Source: Marasmius tenuissimus
Lineage: Eukaryota; Basidiomycota; Agaricomycetes; Agaricales; Marasmiaceae
Direction of reading: 5' to 3'
Assembly: GCA_029532415.1 (NCBI GenBank)
Contig: JAQOTA010000007.1
Span: 62,001-126,000, forward strand
Length of the DNA: 64,000 nt
Position numbers and translations under genes: made by a program. The notes under the pieces are model-generated. The model was not told the origin of the DNA, did no database searches, and saw nothing but the letters and a program-made list of their open reading frames with translations. Shown here piece after piece: positions 22,150 through 32,828 of the stretch (its first letter is position 1; the number at the start of each line of letters is the position of its first letter).

Positions 22150-23286
22150 ATGAATTCTTCGATCTCTGAGCAGCTGTCCCCTGGCGAGCTTCGGACGCTG
22201 AAGAAGGACGTTAATCGTTTGAGATCGGTGAGTCCTTTGTGCACGAATTGAAGCCAGGCTCGTTCTAATCTACAAGGACAGGTCAACATTGAGATAAGCG
22301 AGAAGTGGACCCGTTCACAGAGAAAAGTCAAAGAACTGCAGCATGACCTCGAAGAACAGAAGAAGAAAGCGAGAAGTCGCCATAACCCTTGTGCTGAAGA
22401 AGATGAGCTTTTGAAGACTCAAGGCACGCTGGCCCTTCGGATCGACTCTTTAGAGTCGGAACGCGATAACTTGCTGAACATGGTTCAGGTCTTGGAGGAT
22501 CGTTCGCGCACCTTGGAGGAGGGTTCTCTTGTCTCTCAGACCGCGGTCTCAAATTTGGAGTTGCGATGTAGTGTCGCCGAGTCAGAGCTGGCGAAGGCAA
22601 CAAAGAATAACGCGAGTCTTCATTCACACCTGTTGAGGGTGATAGAAAACAATGCGGGTTTACATTCAGAGTTGTCAAGGGTGGTCGAAAATAATACGAG
22701 TCTCGAGAGGGTATGTTTAGCCTTGCCATTTTCTGGCTTCGACCTCACCACCCCTCCGCAGAACCTTTTAGGGCTGGAAGAAACCATGACCTGCGATATA
22801 TGTGAGGAGATCCTATGGGTACCTTGGGGGTGTGTCTATACCCTTATCCGACTCCCCTGTTCAAACTGACCGTTGGATAATCATAGCCTCGCCTGCGGCC
22901 ACACGTTCTGTGCATCTTGCCTTACTGGATGGTTTTCGGTTACGCTTGGTACATACCAGAGCACATATCCCGAATACACTCCTGGCCATCGTGTTATACA
23001 GGAAACACTGACGGAACGCGACCGATACAAACTCTCTAGAGCGCGCCATGTTCATGAGGTCGCCGACGTCCTCAAGCGAAAGACCAATTACCAGCCTCGT
23101 TACACCTGTCCTCACTGCCGATTTGTTATTCGCAGTCCACCAGTACAGGTTTTTGACTTCAAGGAATCCATCGAGGCTATGGCTTTGCTTCGGAATGCAC
23201 CGATATCATCTGCATTAGGTCAATCTCCTTGGAACTCCTTTTGGCCGGTAAAAGCACAGAAATTGTACACATTGTATTGTAAATGA
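22150..23286 (+). CDS. Coiled-coil RING-finger E3 ubiquitin ligase candidate
   Basis: Four exons (22150-22227, 22282-22710, 22762-22829, 22887-23286), about 324 residues. The first 190 residues are heptad-rich coiled coil (LKTQGTLALRIDSLESERDN and following) with a repeated NN.SLHS.L.RV.E module. The RING is TCDICEEILWVPWGLACGHT, then FCASC, and after a long insertion CPHC: the first pairs fit C-x2-C..C-x-H-x2-C-x2-C and the last C-x2-C, with an unusually long spacer of about 70 residues before the final pair. The third donor at GTGTGT was chosen because only this join restores LACGHTFC. It probably transfers ubiquitin to coiled-coil-bound partners. The end lies 57 bases from the convergent Brl1-type gene. 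Confidence 0.8.
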
Positions 23287-23343
23287 AAATTCGATATATC
23301 ACGATCAACTCATGCACATGAATAACTCGACCCGCGGAAAATT

Positions 23344-24099
23344 TCAGCTGCAGTAGACCTTCATAATGATGACCAGACCGGCACCCACGATGACCTGTGT
23401 ATCAGAATATCAGATGCGATCGCTCTCTCAGGGGAGTAGGACTTACACTAGCTTTCAGTGACAGAGCGTCTGCAAAGCTCCCGATAACGAGTCCGATTCT
23501 CGATGCAACGACTTCCAGGATTCTAATATCCTCGATTTCCCGCTCCATACAAACCCGCCACTCGCGGCATAAGCCTTCGACCATCTCAAGAGGATTGAGG
23601 CAGTTGTTCTCTGCGTAGCGTCGGTAGCACGACTCGGCTTCCAGCTTGATCGCTAGATGGAGGCGGAAGTTAGTTACTGCGATCGCAACTAAGATTTGAA
23701 TCGACCTTTCTGAAGTTGAAAAATACTGAGATTCACGTCTTGGAAAAAGAAGTAGCCAACCAGCAAAACCATAGCCGCCACAAGGAAGGATGTCCATGCT
23801 GTCACATGTCGGGATTTAGGACCAGTGGGCGAGGTGATTGTCTTGGAGTCAAGGTGAGATGTGTCCGGGGATCGCGCAAATGCAGCTGAGGGAGGCAGAG
23901 CAAAACCACCGAGAGGTGGTGGAACGTCAGAGAGAACATCTAGTGAATGAAAAGATAAATCAATAAGCGGTGTGAATGGGATGTTATAATCGGTGGGTCA
24001 CTCACGAGATGGTTTTTTGAGCTTGCTCATGAACTTGAATCCCTGAGGAGGGTCAATGTAAGACCTAGGAGAGGAGCTGCTGTTCGAATTGTGCGACAT
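23344..24099 (-). CDS. Brl1/Brr6-type nuclear envelope protein
   Basis: Four exons on the minus strand. It starts MSHNSNSSSSPRSYIDPP at 24099; exon 1 ends at 24006 and exon 2 starts at 23939. A first membrane segment (FLVAAMVLLVGYFFF) is followed by the Cys-rich lumenal core CYRRYAENNCLNP, then LCREWRVCM, an amphipathic stretch ending GSFADALSLKA, and a last hydrophobic stretch VIVGAGLVIIMKVYC. This is the four-cysteine pattern of the Brl1/Brr6 di-sulfide bridge domain. Family members sit at the nuclear rim and help nuclear pore assembly and membrane composition. The copy is short (about 185 residues). One donor (GTCGAT) is non-standard in its flanks but is needed for frame. Confidence 0.8.
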
Positions 24100-24389
24100 G
24101 GCGGTCAGACGATGAGAATATGAGAGAGAATCGTGCTGGTTTAAAGGACCTGGGGAGCTTTTGTGTATTTTGCAATGCCGTGTCCTTCTGTGGCTACACC
24201 GGAAATGGAATGCGAGATGATGACGCTGCGCTAGAGCCAAATGTCGTCCTTCAAAGGAGAGGTGCTAGCCTCATGTCGGTGGCCGTTCCAAAGGATTCAA
24301 ACATGAAGTGCTCATGATTAGTCTGAGTGTGAGGTCCTAGCACCGTGGGGGCTGTCAGTGTCACTGTCAGAGTAGCGACGGGCATACTC

Positions 24390-24530
24390 ACGTGGAGCGT
24401 AGTATGCGCCGCAGTATAACCGTAGTATGACCGTAGTACGTCGCGGGTAGTGCTTTCTGCTGGTACTACGGTACATACTACAGTGCGCACCACGGTCATA
24501 CTGCGGTCATACTGCGTACTCTGAATGTTT
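24390..24530. promoter_or_regulatory. Cruciform-like array of GTAGTATG / CATACTAC words
   Basis: The left half carries CGTAGTATG, CCGTAGTATGACC and GTAGTACG. The right half carries the complements GTACTACGG, CATACTAC and two copies of CGGTCATACTGCG. The stretch can fold into a large imperfect hairpin. It lies in the 830-base divergent region between the Brl1-type and nucleoplasmin-like genes and could be regulatory or a MITE relic. Confidence 0.5.
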
Positions 24531-24932
24531 CTAGCGTAGTTCAATGCTCGGACCACATGAGTGTTGATATTGGTCAGACTTGGGCCAGACTGTCGCGTGT
24601 GACGCGACCCGAGTCGGAGTTGATCGGTGCTCGGGCCGCAGCCCCCATATGCTGTCATGACTCGGTGCCATGGCGACCTCCTTCAGCCCTTTCTTTCTAA
24701 CCACGCTGGTCGACTGTTCCTTCTTCCAAGCGGTGCTATGTCCTCGTCTCGAAAGCCCTTTGGACACATTGAATGCCCTTGGACCTTCATGCCACAACTG
24801 CTCTGTCTTTGTGTGTCCTTCCTTTGCTGCACCACACCGGCAATGGTTAAATGCGTCGCTCTAGTCACTCCAAGCCTCCATCTTTCCCCCACACTTTGAC
24901 GACCACACCACTCGTACTCGCACACTCTCGCA

Positions 24933-25819
24933 ATGCAGCAGTTCTGGTTAGTTGGTGGTTGTTCTCCTCCGTGTTTACTATCTGATCAAGTACTCCAGGA
25001 CCGCGACTATTCTTCCATCTCGACCCCTCACGTTCGTCCCCGACCTTCCATTGTGCCTCACCAACGCGGCTTTGGGGACCGGAATTGTCGATTTCTTATC
25101 CAGAACGACACTCTTTGTGCGGGAATCTGGAAGCATGAACAACGACAAACGCGCAGCCATAACGTCCTTGAAGTTCGGTACCGTGAGTACTCCGTGTCTC
25201 TTGTAATAATGGGCTGACTTATTGATTCTTCTTCGATTTTAGCTCGAGTCCTTCAGCTACCAAGTCTATCTGACTCAAGGAACTATGTACACATTGGAGG
25301 TCGAGGGTCCGAAGTAAGTTTCATTTGTGCTGTTCGGAACTGGGTTATTGACTGTTATTTTGATAGCTCAATCACCGTTGTAGGCTATTATGAGAGACGT
25401 GAGTAGCATCCTCGAGTATTATCTGTATAAGCTCAGCATTTACTGACGAAATGTTCACAGCTATCGCCAAACCACCTGTCAAGCCTGCTGCCAAAGTTCC
25501 CGCGGCGAAGGTCGTACCAAAAGCTACCCCAGTTAAGGCCCCCGCCAAACCCAGTGACGAAGAGACTCGAAAGAGGAAACGCGAGGCCGACAACTCCAAC
25601 AACACCGATGTCAATGTCGACAACGTTGAAGAAGAACGCAAAGTGAAGATTCGCCGCTCCGATGTCAATGCCGTTGCTGGGCCCAGCAAGAAGACCACCA
25701 CCACCGATGCCAGTGCCATCGCCGGACCCAGCAAGAAACCCACAGCCAGGCGCCGCGCGGAACCACAGCAGCAGAAGGTGGAGGAGGAGGAAGAGGAATT
25801 GAACGGCTCGGATGAGTGA
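24933..25819 (+). CDS. Nucleoplasmin-like domain protein (probable histone chaperone)
   Basis: Five exons (24933-24946, 24999-25182, 25243-25313, 25367-25398, 25461-25819), 219 residues. The fold reads MQQFW, then LPLCLTNAALGTG, SRTTLFVRESG, AAITSLKFGT, ESFSYQVYLTQGTMYTLEV and SITVVGYYE. This matches the eight-strand nucleoplasmin-like domain found at the N-terminus of fungal FKBP39/Fpr-type proteins and other histone chaperones. A lysine/alanine/proline-rich tail follows (KPPVKPAAKVPAAKVVPK), then a basic-acidic tail ending in a Glu run (VEEEEEELNGSDE). No FKBP isomerase domain is present, unlike the longer relatives. It probably acts in the nucleus or nucleolus. A likely AATAAA signal lies at about 25890. 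Confidence 0.8.
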
Positions 25820-26091
25820 TGGTTGGGCAATGTATATCGAATCATGATTTCTTTTTTCTCGCCTGGAGAGTTTGGTCTGGCTTAATGTATAATAAAGTTG
25901 ATCATCTATTTTAATATGATCATGATGCGCCTGATTCCTCCCCTATCACTGTTGCTGAAGTGCTGAATCGTGAACGTTATGATCATGGACCAACAAGCGA
26001 GTTGGCCTTATCTTATCATCAATTGCAATCTGATATCTTATCAATCCATCATGCATTGAAGGGCTTCGCGACCTACCGACCAGTAACCACT

Positions 26092-29000
26092 ATGTCCTCA
26101 TCTCCTCCTCCTCGTCGGCGGCGCCGTCATCAGGGAGGTAGTCCTACCGCGCGTCGAGTCGGTCCCGATCCCTTCTGTGTTTGTGAAGATTGTGCTACTT
26201 TCGGCTTTATAGAGACTCCCGATGGTCAAGTCAAGGGCCGCCGGTTTACAGAGATTGCGGAATATAAGGAGCATAAGGCAGCAATCACTAAAGCGGAGCG
26301 CCTCAAGGCCTTACACCCCTCTCCTGCTCCAGAAATCCGTTTCCCAGCCTCATTCTCGGCGGCAGTACCTCTTCCGACTGTCCTTAACGATCCAATACCA
26401 ACGCCCACTAGTTCCCCACCAGCAGCCCCTAGCACTATAATTACACCATCCGATACGTACGATGGCTCGTTTTTATATGACAAGGAGAAGATTGACAGGC
26501 TTCACACGCGTTTGAAGGAGTTAGAACAGGATGAAGCCAAGTTCTGGCGACTGGTGAATGTCGAATTTGCCAGTAACCCAGCTCTGGCCGAAACAACCGA
26601 GCAGCTCAGTGTCGAACTTTCCGATTACTCTGAAGGCAATTCGAAGATTAAAGGCCATGAACGTTGGATTGCAGAGAGCTATACCTTTGCCCAGGGGGCT
26701 CTCGAGCGACATAGTATTCAAGGCGGCGTGGCTTTCCGCTGTCGTGCCAAATCGGTTGTCAGAATGCTGGATCATTGTCGAAAGAGCCTCCAACAAGACC
26801 TCAGAGATGAATGGTTGCGCCAGTATGATATCTCTCAGCGGTTGGGACAGGAGCGCATACCGGTCCAAAGTGAGCTTCGTATGTCTCAATGCGAGTGCAA
26901 CGCTGATCAATCCATGGTAAATTGATATAATCTCAAAGGAACGTCTTTTGCTCATCATGATCCGCGACGACAGGCGTATCTTGCGATCTGGCTGTTGGCT
27001 GGCGTCCTACACCTCCTAATAGGAGTTTCGATGGACCATATGACATGGTTCTTGCGTGGTATAGGTCTCGTCAGTCAGCTGTTTGGGCGAGCTGCCAGGA
27101 AAGTGAAGGAGAATTTACCAACAGATCCTCGAAGCATCACAGATCGCCTTGGGCTATCCTCCAATGCCACAGAGTTCGCGTGCTGCCCAAAATGCCTTCG
27201 CCTCTACGACAAAGACAGCAGCCCCGAATTTTGTGTTCACAAGCTGTTCGCTGGAGGCAAGACTTGTAATCGAAGACTTCAGAAGTCAGATCAGGCTCGG
27301 TCGCGCCAAGGTCTTCCTGTTCGTACCTTCTATTACAACAATCTCAAGGAATGGATATCCTGGATGTTCAATCGGAAGGATGTCGAGAAGATATTCGACC
27401 AGTCCCTTCTGCGACAGGCGCGGGCACAGGGTCGAGCAGTCGAGGATGTCATGGATGCGGAAGCTGTTCGAACCTTTTTGGGCCCAGATGGAACCACTCC
27501 TTTTTGTCAACCTGACGATAACGAGGGTAGATTGCTGTTCAATCTGAACTGCGACTACTTCTCACCGTTCGGAAATCGGCAGGCTGGAAAGAAGTTGAGT
27601 GTGGGTGGGCTGTATTTGGTCTGTTTGAATCTTCCTCCGTCTCTGCGTTACAAATCCAAGAATATGTTTCTCGTTGGCGTCATTCCAGGGCCGAAGGAAC
27701 CGACTGGGCGCCAGATGAACGAGATCCTGCGCCCACTTGTAAACGATCTGGTCTTGCTTTGGGAGACGGGTATATACATCGACCGCACCGCCCGTTTTCA
27801 GAACGGGCGGTCCGTGCGTGCCGCTTTGCTCGCAGTAGTCTGCGATCTACCGGCAGCCAGGCTTGTCGCTGGTTTTGCTCATCACTCGTCGCAGGATCGG
27901 TTTTGCTCCGTATGTGAAGGTGGTGACCTGGCAAATCTGGACGAGTCAACCTTCACGTACCGCACGGCCGACGAACATCGTGAGATGGCCAAAGCATGGA
28001 GAGATGCTCCTACCGAGGCTTCCCGCGACGCCCTCTTCAAGGAAAATGGGGTTCGTTGGTCGGAGCTCTTGCGCCTCTCTTATTGGGATCCAATCAACAA
28101 TACTATCATCGATAGTATGCACTGTTTCTATCTTCGGATGTTTCAGCGACACTGTCGAAGCATCTGGGGGATGGGAATCTCACTGCAGGATTGTGATGGC
28201 TTGTGGGAGGATGAGGATCCAACTGAAGAGGAGAAGATTCGAGGGAATCAGGTCTTACGATCAGGTTCTGATTCGGCGTTGGCAGCCCTGACTGTGCCGG
28301 TTCTCAGATATCTTGCCCGAGAACACAGCCTGGAACCGCGCCGCAAGAAGAAATCCCTGGTCGCTTCTTTGATACAGATAGTGAGTGTTCTGTGTTCATC
28401 AAAAAACAATTCTGATGTACCCTCAAAGCGCACTGGAAGCGAATGGTATAAGCCGCGAAGGCGGGAGGGAGGCAAGCATAAAGGACCTGGTGCTCCTGAA
28501 CCTTGTGATACTATAGCTGATCCGTACGAAAGAGCCACCCAAGAACTGGCCTCTGGGTCAAGTGTGAAGGGACTACTCCAGTTCGACACTGATGTGCTCA
28601 TTCGCTTGGCGAAGGACAAGGGTGTGCTTCCGTTGACGAAGAAGAAGAAGCCGTCGAAAAATCGCCAGCTACTTGCCAAAGCACTGCATTCATTTGTGAG
28701 TACATACCATCATCGACTGCGATTTAGGCATCTGAATGACCGCGGTACACAGAGGAACCAACACTCGCCTGCAGAGCAGGGCTCAGATCTACATCACGAT
28801 TCGGACTCCGGTACCAGCGCCCATCGTAACATTGAGCCTGTCGCTGAGAAGGGAAAAGCTGCAGATAGCGAGTTGGAGAACTTAGCGCACTATACGAAGA
28901 CTGCCATCAACAAAATGGCGAAAGCCAAACTGAGAGCAGTTTGTGTCGCTCTCAGATTGAATGCAAGGGTTCGGATGCAGCATCTGGAACGACAGAGAGT

Positions 29001-30737
29001 AGAGGAGGAAGTATCCCGAGGCATACTCCTTGCTGACCTCTCACCCGATGATGATGAGCAGAACGACGAGCTCTATCGGGGGATACTCCTTGACGATGAA
29101 CCGGAAAGTTTCAGCGAACGAGATGAACGAGGTAGCAATGGCGACCCTGACGAGGTTGACAGGACCGCGTATGTCCATGACGATGAGAGTGTGTTGTCCA
29201 TCGGCACCCTTTCCCGCAGGGACAGCCTCTCATCGGAGGATAATTTCGTCATACCAGAGGGAATTGGGGAAATGAAGGAGTTGATTCACAGTCAAGTGCG
29301 CCTTTTTCCCCTCTGTTCCGCCTGTTCGTCGAAACTGAGTCAACGAGACAGAGGCGCATTCAAGGTTTCACCGATGAAAAAGGGAAAGTGATAGGAACAT
29401 CAACCCTCCCACGTGGAAAGGCAGGCGTTTTAGGGAAAGCCATGCTGGCTGATATCCGAGAGGACATGGGGAAAACGAGACTCCCCTCATGGATGCCGAC
29501 TGCACCTGCCCATCCGGGAGAAGCTGATTACGGTAAGTTTACTGCCGACCAATGGCGCTCATTTTGCAATACAAATCTTCCCATCACCCTCATCCGACTA
29601 TGGGGATCCATGCCCGCCGATTCCCGGCAGTTCAAGATGCTATTGAACTTCATGAATCTGGTTACTGCCGTTCGTCTAGCCAATCGCAGATCTTTGACGG
29701 AGGGTGCAATTGTTCAATATGAAACTGAAATTCGTTCATACCTCCATTCTCTACTCGAGCTCTACCCCCACACCGCAATATCTCCTTATCAGCACCTCTC
29801 TCTCCATTTTGGAAAGTTTCTCCGCCGGTTTGGTCCAGTCCATAGTTGGCGGTGTTTCCCCTTTGAACGCTACAACTACGTTCTTCAGCAAATCCCCCAT
29901 AACAGTCGTTTCGGTAAGGTTGCTGAGTGCTATACCTAATCACAAGCTCACAACGATTGACAGGGGACATGGAGAAGACGCTGTTTACGCGATTCACAAT
30001 GATCCAGCGACTGAGATCTGCCTTTCTTCCTGATGCGCTCCCCGCCGACCTGCATCCTTTGATAACCGTTTTCGATCGTGTTTTCAAAGCTGATATCCGT
30101 GGCACACGCGAAGGCGATGTCTTGGCCTTTAACGAATGGTTTGATCCTTTACCAGAAGACACCGAGGAAAGAGGCCGTTCTCGAACGGAGCAACTCGACC
30201 GAGATCTCTATTCGAAGGCTCTTCCCTGGATAGATGCGGCTCCTACGATGTGCTCCCCTTCCTCGCGAGCATTGTGTAGGAAGAGGATACAGCGCCTAGA
30301 TTTGACATTCGCTGTGGAGGACCAGTCGTTTGCTGACGCTCAAGTCGTCTATGCCGATACCACGTCAACAGGATGGTCGGTTGGAAGCATTTCAAAGATA
30401 TTCACTCTGAACTTGCAGCTTCCTGAAGGTGCATGCTCGAAGACTTTTGTCGCTCTCCGCCCCTACCAGCGATTGGCGCCCGCCGACGTTGGAGATGATC
30501 CCTACCGTATTTTCGGTGACTCTGGAGGGTGCCTGTTTTACCGAAGCCTTTGGCAGGATCACAATGTTTTGCCGCTAGAAATGCTTATTGGACACTTTGC
30601 TTACACGCCAGTATCTGTCGAAAACATTCCCGGGATCGTACTTCATGCCCTGCCACAAGACAAGGTTAGACTTCGGCATTTCCGCTGCTGCTATTCTCAC
30701 TGATTCTTTCGTAGGGCGCTGTGTTCAAGATGTGATG
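26092..30737 (+). mobile_element. tnp2-type (CACTA) transposase gene, apparently intact
   Basis: Five exons join without a stop: 26092-26915, 26974-29295, 29352-29913, 29964-30664 and a short last exon near 30714-30737, about 1,470 residues. Near the N-terminus a Cys motif (CVCEDCATFGF) is followed by KGRRFTEIAEY..H. Then come CCPKCLRLYD, the conserved core FNLNCDYFSPFGNRQAGKK, SVGGLYLVCLNLPPSLRYK, LVGVIPGPKEPT, RAALLAVVCDLPAARLVAGF and FCSVCEGG, and WSELLRLSYWDPINNTIIDS plus MHCFYLRMFQRHC. The C-terminal part (DYGKFTADQWRSF, SPYQHLSLHFGKFLRRFGPV, HSWRCFPFERYNYVLQQ) is the DUF4218-like region. This is the cut-and-paste transposase of the CACTA/EnSpm superfamily. I could not find CACTA-type terminal repeats between the flanking genes. 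The first exon could start earlier, at 25960. Confidence 0.85.
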
Positions 30738-30826
30738 ATTGAGCGGGAGAAGGAAAGCAGTAGTATATAAACAATTGTAGACCAAGGAGACTGGAAATGC
30801 ATATCATATTACATGTACTGTTGTGT

Positions 30827-31615
30827 TCAGCGGCGCAAAACCCACGATGGCTCGAGGCAGTTATTGATTTTCAGCAGATACTCCCTTCCGTCAATCATGC
30901 GCGAGGATCCTGCCTCTATAACCTCCCATCTACCAGTAGATGCCCAAATCCAGATAGTTATGAACCTGTCGAAGTCATTACCATCGTAATGGATGAAGTC
31001 CGGAACAATGCTCGTGTCGACGTGGAAGAACAGTTGCATGGCTTCAATGGTGATAGTGGAGTCGGGGGGTGATAATAGCGGTCCTGGACTAGCCAGAGCA
31101 TACCACTCGGTGGCCATGCCCTTCGCGGACGATATCCTGTATCGTCTCAATCGAGTATATGGCTGTTGGAGGGATATTTTCTGAATGCAGTCGATCAGGA
31201 GCTATCCAGCTTGGTACCGAGTTCAGCACTCACCGCTCGTCTCCCCACAATACTCTGTGGTACTCCCTGTACGCGTCGCACGCGTCTGAGAGGTCTGCCT
31301 ATCTCTTTTCTCTGCTCAATATGTACTCCTTGTGGTGGTTCCTGGCTGGCTCTCAGAGGATTATCTTCTTCGTTGGGAACCCCCAAGGTCGCGTTGCCGC
31401 TATCGAGATCCTCGTTGAGGTTGTGCTCAGCCGGATTCTCTTCGTCGAGAGTTTCGAGGTCCATTGGCTGAGGCTCTAGCGCTGCAGCCTGATTCTCTCT
31501 TGGCTGGGACCGCTGGGCGCTGTGAGAAGCTCGGAAGGCGATCATACAATGATTGAAAATAGGAGGCGTACCGGGCAGTGACCCCTGTAGAATGCAAAGT
31601 CCCCAAACTTGGCAT
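30827..31615 (-). CDS. Hypothetical protein, three exons
   Basis: Minus strand, from an ATG at 31615 (MPSLGTLHSTGVTAR); introns near 31570-31520 and 31235-31185; stop at 30827. About 210 residues. The middle is acidic with Gln/Glu (QPMDLETLDEENPAEHNLNE), followed by a basic stretch RPLRRVRRVQG. The last exon is well structured (ITIEAMQLFFHVDTSIVPDF, ITIWIWASTGRWEV). A TATAAA box near 31755 would give a long leader. I do not recognise the family. The start is uncertain because the frame stays open upstream without an ATG. Confidence 0.45.
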
Positions 31616-32215
31616 TAATATGGTTCGTAACAAACTCGGCAGGTAAGCTGGCGTATTGCGACGAACTGGTTCAGTGGCATGTTGAGTGTTGTGAGGCGAA
31701 GCGGGTGGTGCGTAGTCAGATTTTCTGAGGGGCTCAGGTGAGGAAAGGTCTTTATATGGGGTTGAAAAGTGGCCAGTGCACTGAACAAAGGATAAAGAAC
31801 CTTTGTGCAGTCACCATTTCCGGATCGTTTCCGCCAAGAGAACGACAGAGGTAGTTCCTCTGGAATCTGAGTGAAAGCGACAAGTTGACATTGAACGAGG
31901 GATCAAGGTTATGCTATCGATGAGTATTACTGAAGAAATCTAGCACTAGTGGAAGCTGGGGATGGTGAGGAGCGGATGATGAGGAGCGGTGCTGGATCCA
32001 GGTGATTACTGCATGCGGTGTGGGCGCTATTATCTATAGCGCTTCTGGGTCGGACCGCTATTCCCGATCCTCCGCCAGCCCGAAGATTTGTGCCAGCAGC
32101 TCGATAGCGAACTGCTGGATTTCAGCGCAGCGCTGCGTAAGGCAGTGAAAATCATCGGCTGGGTTTATCGAAGATAGTATACTGACCCTCTCTAAGACCT
32201 GTAGACCATCTTAGT
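31616..32215. other. Intergenic stretch with a possible TATA box
   Basis: Contains a minus-strand TATAAA near 31755 that may serve the gene ending at 30827. Otherwise there are no supported genes. GAGGAGCGG-type words repeat near 31965-31990. Confidence 0.4.
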
Positions 32216-32681
32216 TTAGTGGTATGCGAGCTGGAGTAGGTAAACCACACGCACACCTGCTACGTCCATAGTAGAGGGCAAAGGCAAGGCCACAAGGGTA
32301 TTCAGACACCGCAGAGCTTCTGTTTGTATCATGACTTGGAGGAATATAGAAGGAGAGTCATCTTCTGGGGCAGCGCGGGAGCTCTCTTGAACTGCTTCTA
32401 GCCTAGCTAGACATTGCTTTTCATGCTCCTCGAGCTGAGCCAAGATGTTTTTCTAGATAAGAAATGAGATCGAGTCAAAATAACCTTCCGAAACCTGGTA
32501 TATATATGAGTCCTACCGTTTTTTGAAGCCCGCGAGACATCTCTTCAAGGGTGGTTTTTGCCGAAATCTCCTGCGCTGAGTCATGATCGCGCCAAAGCTT
32601 CCGATCCTCGTCCATAGATCGAATAGCCTTGACCACTTGAACGATGGTTTCGCTGGTGGCTTCAGTGGCGGAGATTGGCAT
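32216..32681 (-). CDS. Small coiled-coil protein
   Basis: Two exons on the minus strand: 32681-32517 and about 32452-32216, joined by an intron with GTAGGA and TAG ends. It starts MPISATEATSETIVQVVKAI and continues RSMDEDRKLWRDHDSAQEIS; exon 2 reads KNILAQLEEHEKQCLARLEA and ends LLQLAYH. About 134 residues, mostly helical and charged. Its start faces the WD40 gene across 147 bases. No family is recognised. Confidence 0.6.
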
Positions 32682-32828
32682 GGTGGAGGGTGAATCAGAC
32701 GCGTGGGTGACGCGTTGCCTGCGCGTGACGAATTCTCGTGGTACTGGTCACGCTCGTGTTCCAGCAACCTACGTAATTCAAAATGGGCTGCGTCAATTCA
32801 ATCATTCGTCCCTTGCGCCCCAACGCCC
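32682..32828. promoter_or_regulatory. 147-bp bidirectional promoter region
   Basis: The start codons of the coiled-coil gene (32681, minus) and the WD40 gene (32829, plus) face away from each other with only 147 bases between. Both promoters must share this sequence. No TATA box is evident. Confidence 0.6.

Noticed and set aside
25920..26091. CACTG at about 25948 as the left end of the CACTA element
   Set aside because: No matching CAGTG-type inverted end or duplicated target was found between 30737 and 30827. A lone pentamer is expected by chance.
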